Shown: one piece after another, positions 7,401-7,595 of the stretch
Position numbering within the stretch: position 1 is the stretch's first letter
Layout: every line of letters begins with the position of its first letter
DNA from: Lachnospira sp. UBA5912
GTDB lineage: Bacteria; Bacillota; Clostridia; Lachnospirales; Lachnospiraceae
Length of the DNA stretch: 7,595 bases
Assembly (NCBI GenBank): GCA_002435585.1
Contig: DJDY01000146.1
Location: 2,865 to 10,459 of the forward strand
Direction: 5' to 3'
The notes under the pieces: generated by a model
Database searches by the model: none
What the model saw: the letters and a program-made list of their open reading frames with translations, nothing else
Told to the model about the DNA's origin: nothing
Program-made: the position numbers and the translations under genes

Positions 7401-7595
7401 AGCAAAGGTTCTTCGTGAGAATGGTGTCAATGCCATCCAGGTTAACAAGATAGGACAGGAGGCACCTACACTTCTTGACCTTATATTAGAGCATAAGATA
7501 GATCTTGTTATTGATACACCAGAAAATGGTATTGAGAGAGCAAGAGATGGTTTCCTTATCAGAAGATATGCAATCGAGACAGGCGTTCACTGCCT
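4489..7595 (+). CDS. carB: carbamoyl phosphate synthetase large subunit, cut by window end
   Basis: CarB makes carbamoyl phosphate from bicarbonate, ammonia supplied by CarA, and two ATP. About 1035 codons are visible with no stop; the family is usually about 1065-1075 residues, so only about 30-40 C-terminal residues are missing. The two homologous halves are plain: [20 protein letters not shown] begins near residue 13 and [16 protein letters not shown] near 558. The first half has the ATP-grasp features GGSGGG, His243 in VHTGDSI, and Glu298/Asn300 in VIEVNPR. An oligomerisation region spans about 400-545. The second half repeats the pattern with HSGDSI (about 780-785) and [10 protein letters not shown]. 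From about 937 the MGS-like allosteric domain begins, with ASRGTA at 967-972 and VIDTPENG at 1007-1014, the regions that bind UMP or IMP in the E. coli enzyme. AAGGAGGA (4473-4480), inside the end of carA, is the Shine-Dalgarno, 8 nt before the ATG. No frameshift or internal stop is seen. Confidence 0.97.
   Translation, partial: [1035 protein letters not shown]

Noticed and set aside
7501..7530. Asp1009 in VIDTP of CarB, where E. coli has Asn in the UMP-binding region.
   Set aside because: This position varies among bacterial CarB proteins and cannot be taken as loss of allosteric control without an alignment.

Overview
The window looks like a piece of a low-GC, Gram-positive Clostridia chromosome, most plausibly Lachnospiraceae (the Roseburia/Lachnospira/Butyrivibrio neighbourhood). 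This placement is an inference from the AT-rich base composition, the purine-rich Shine-Dalgarno sequences, the heavy use of ATA and AGA codons, and the character of the CarA and CarB proteins. No database search was possible. All genes are on the + strand. I see no mobile element, tRNA, rRNA or CRISPR array.

Left part (1-3121): three co-directional genes. An ABC-type ATPase (2-676) overlaps by 14 nt a multi-spanning membrane protein (663-1475), which is very probably its permease partner. After a 116-nt gap comes a 509-residue protein (1592-3121) with one N-terminal membrane anchor, a middle domain I do not recognise, and four clear plus one degenerate Asp-box (BNR) motifs, so probably an extracytoplasmic beta-propeller-like domain. 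The ATPase departs from consensus at the Walker A lysine (Arg), the signature motif and the switch histidine, while keeping Walker B. This small ABC/permease/Asp-box set is the least explained part of the window.

Middle (3122-3410): a 289-nt intergenic region. It holds a promoter-like pair, an intrinsic terminator that closes the left transcription unit, a GCGCAAAA/TTTTGCGC dyad just after the terminator, a TATAAT box, and the translation start region of carA. I could not see a PyrR-binding attenuator.

Right part (3411-7595): carA and carB, the glutaminase and synthetase subunits of carbamoyl phosphate synthetase. They are 4 nt apart and clearly co-transcribed. CarA supplies ammonia from glutamine. 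CarB makes carbamoyl phosphate, the precursor for pyrimidines and arginine. carB runs off the right edge with about 1035 codons visible, missing only the last 30-40 residues of its allosteric domain.

The carAB half is ordinary housekeeping. I do not see strong evidence of a new system. The best lead is the divergent ABC ATPase with its small membrane partner and the adjacent Asp-box surface protein.
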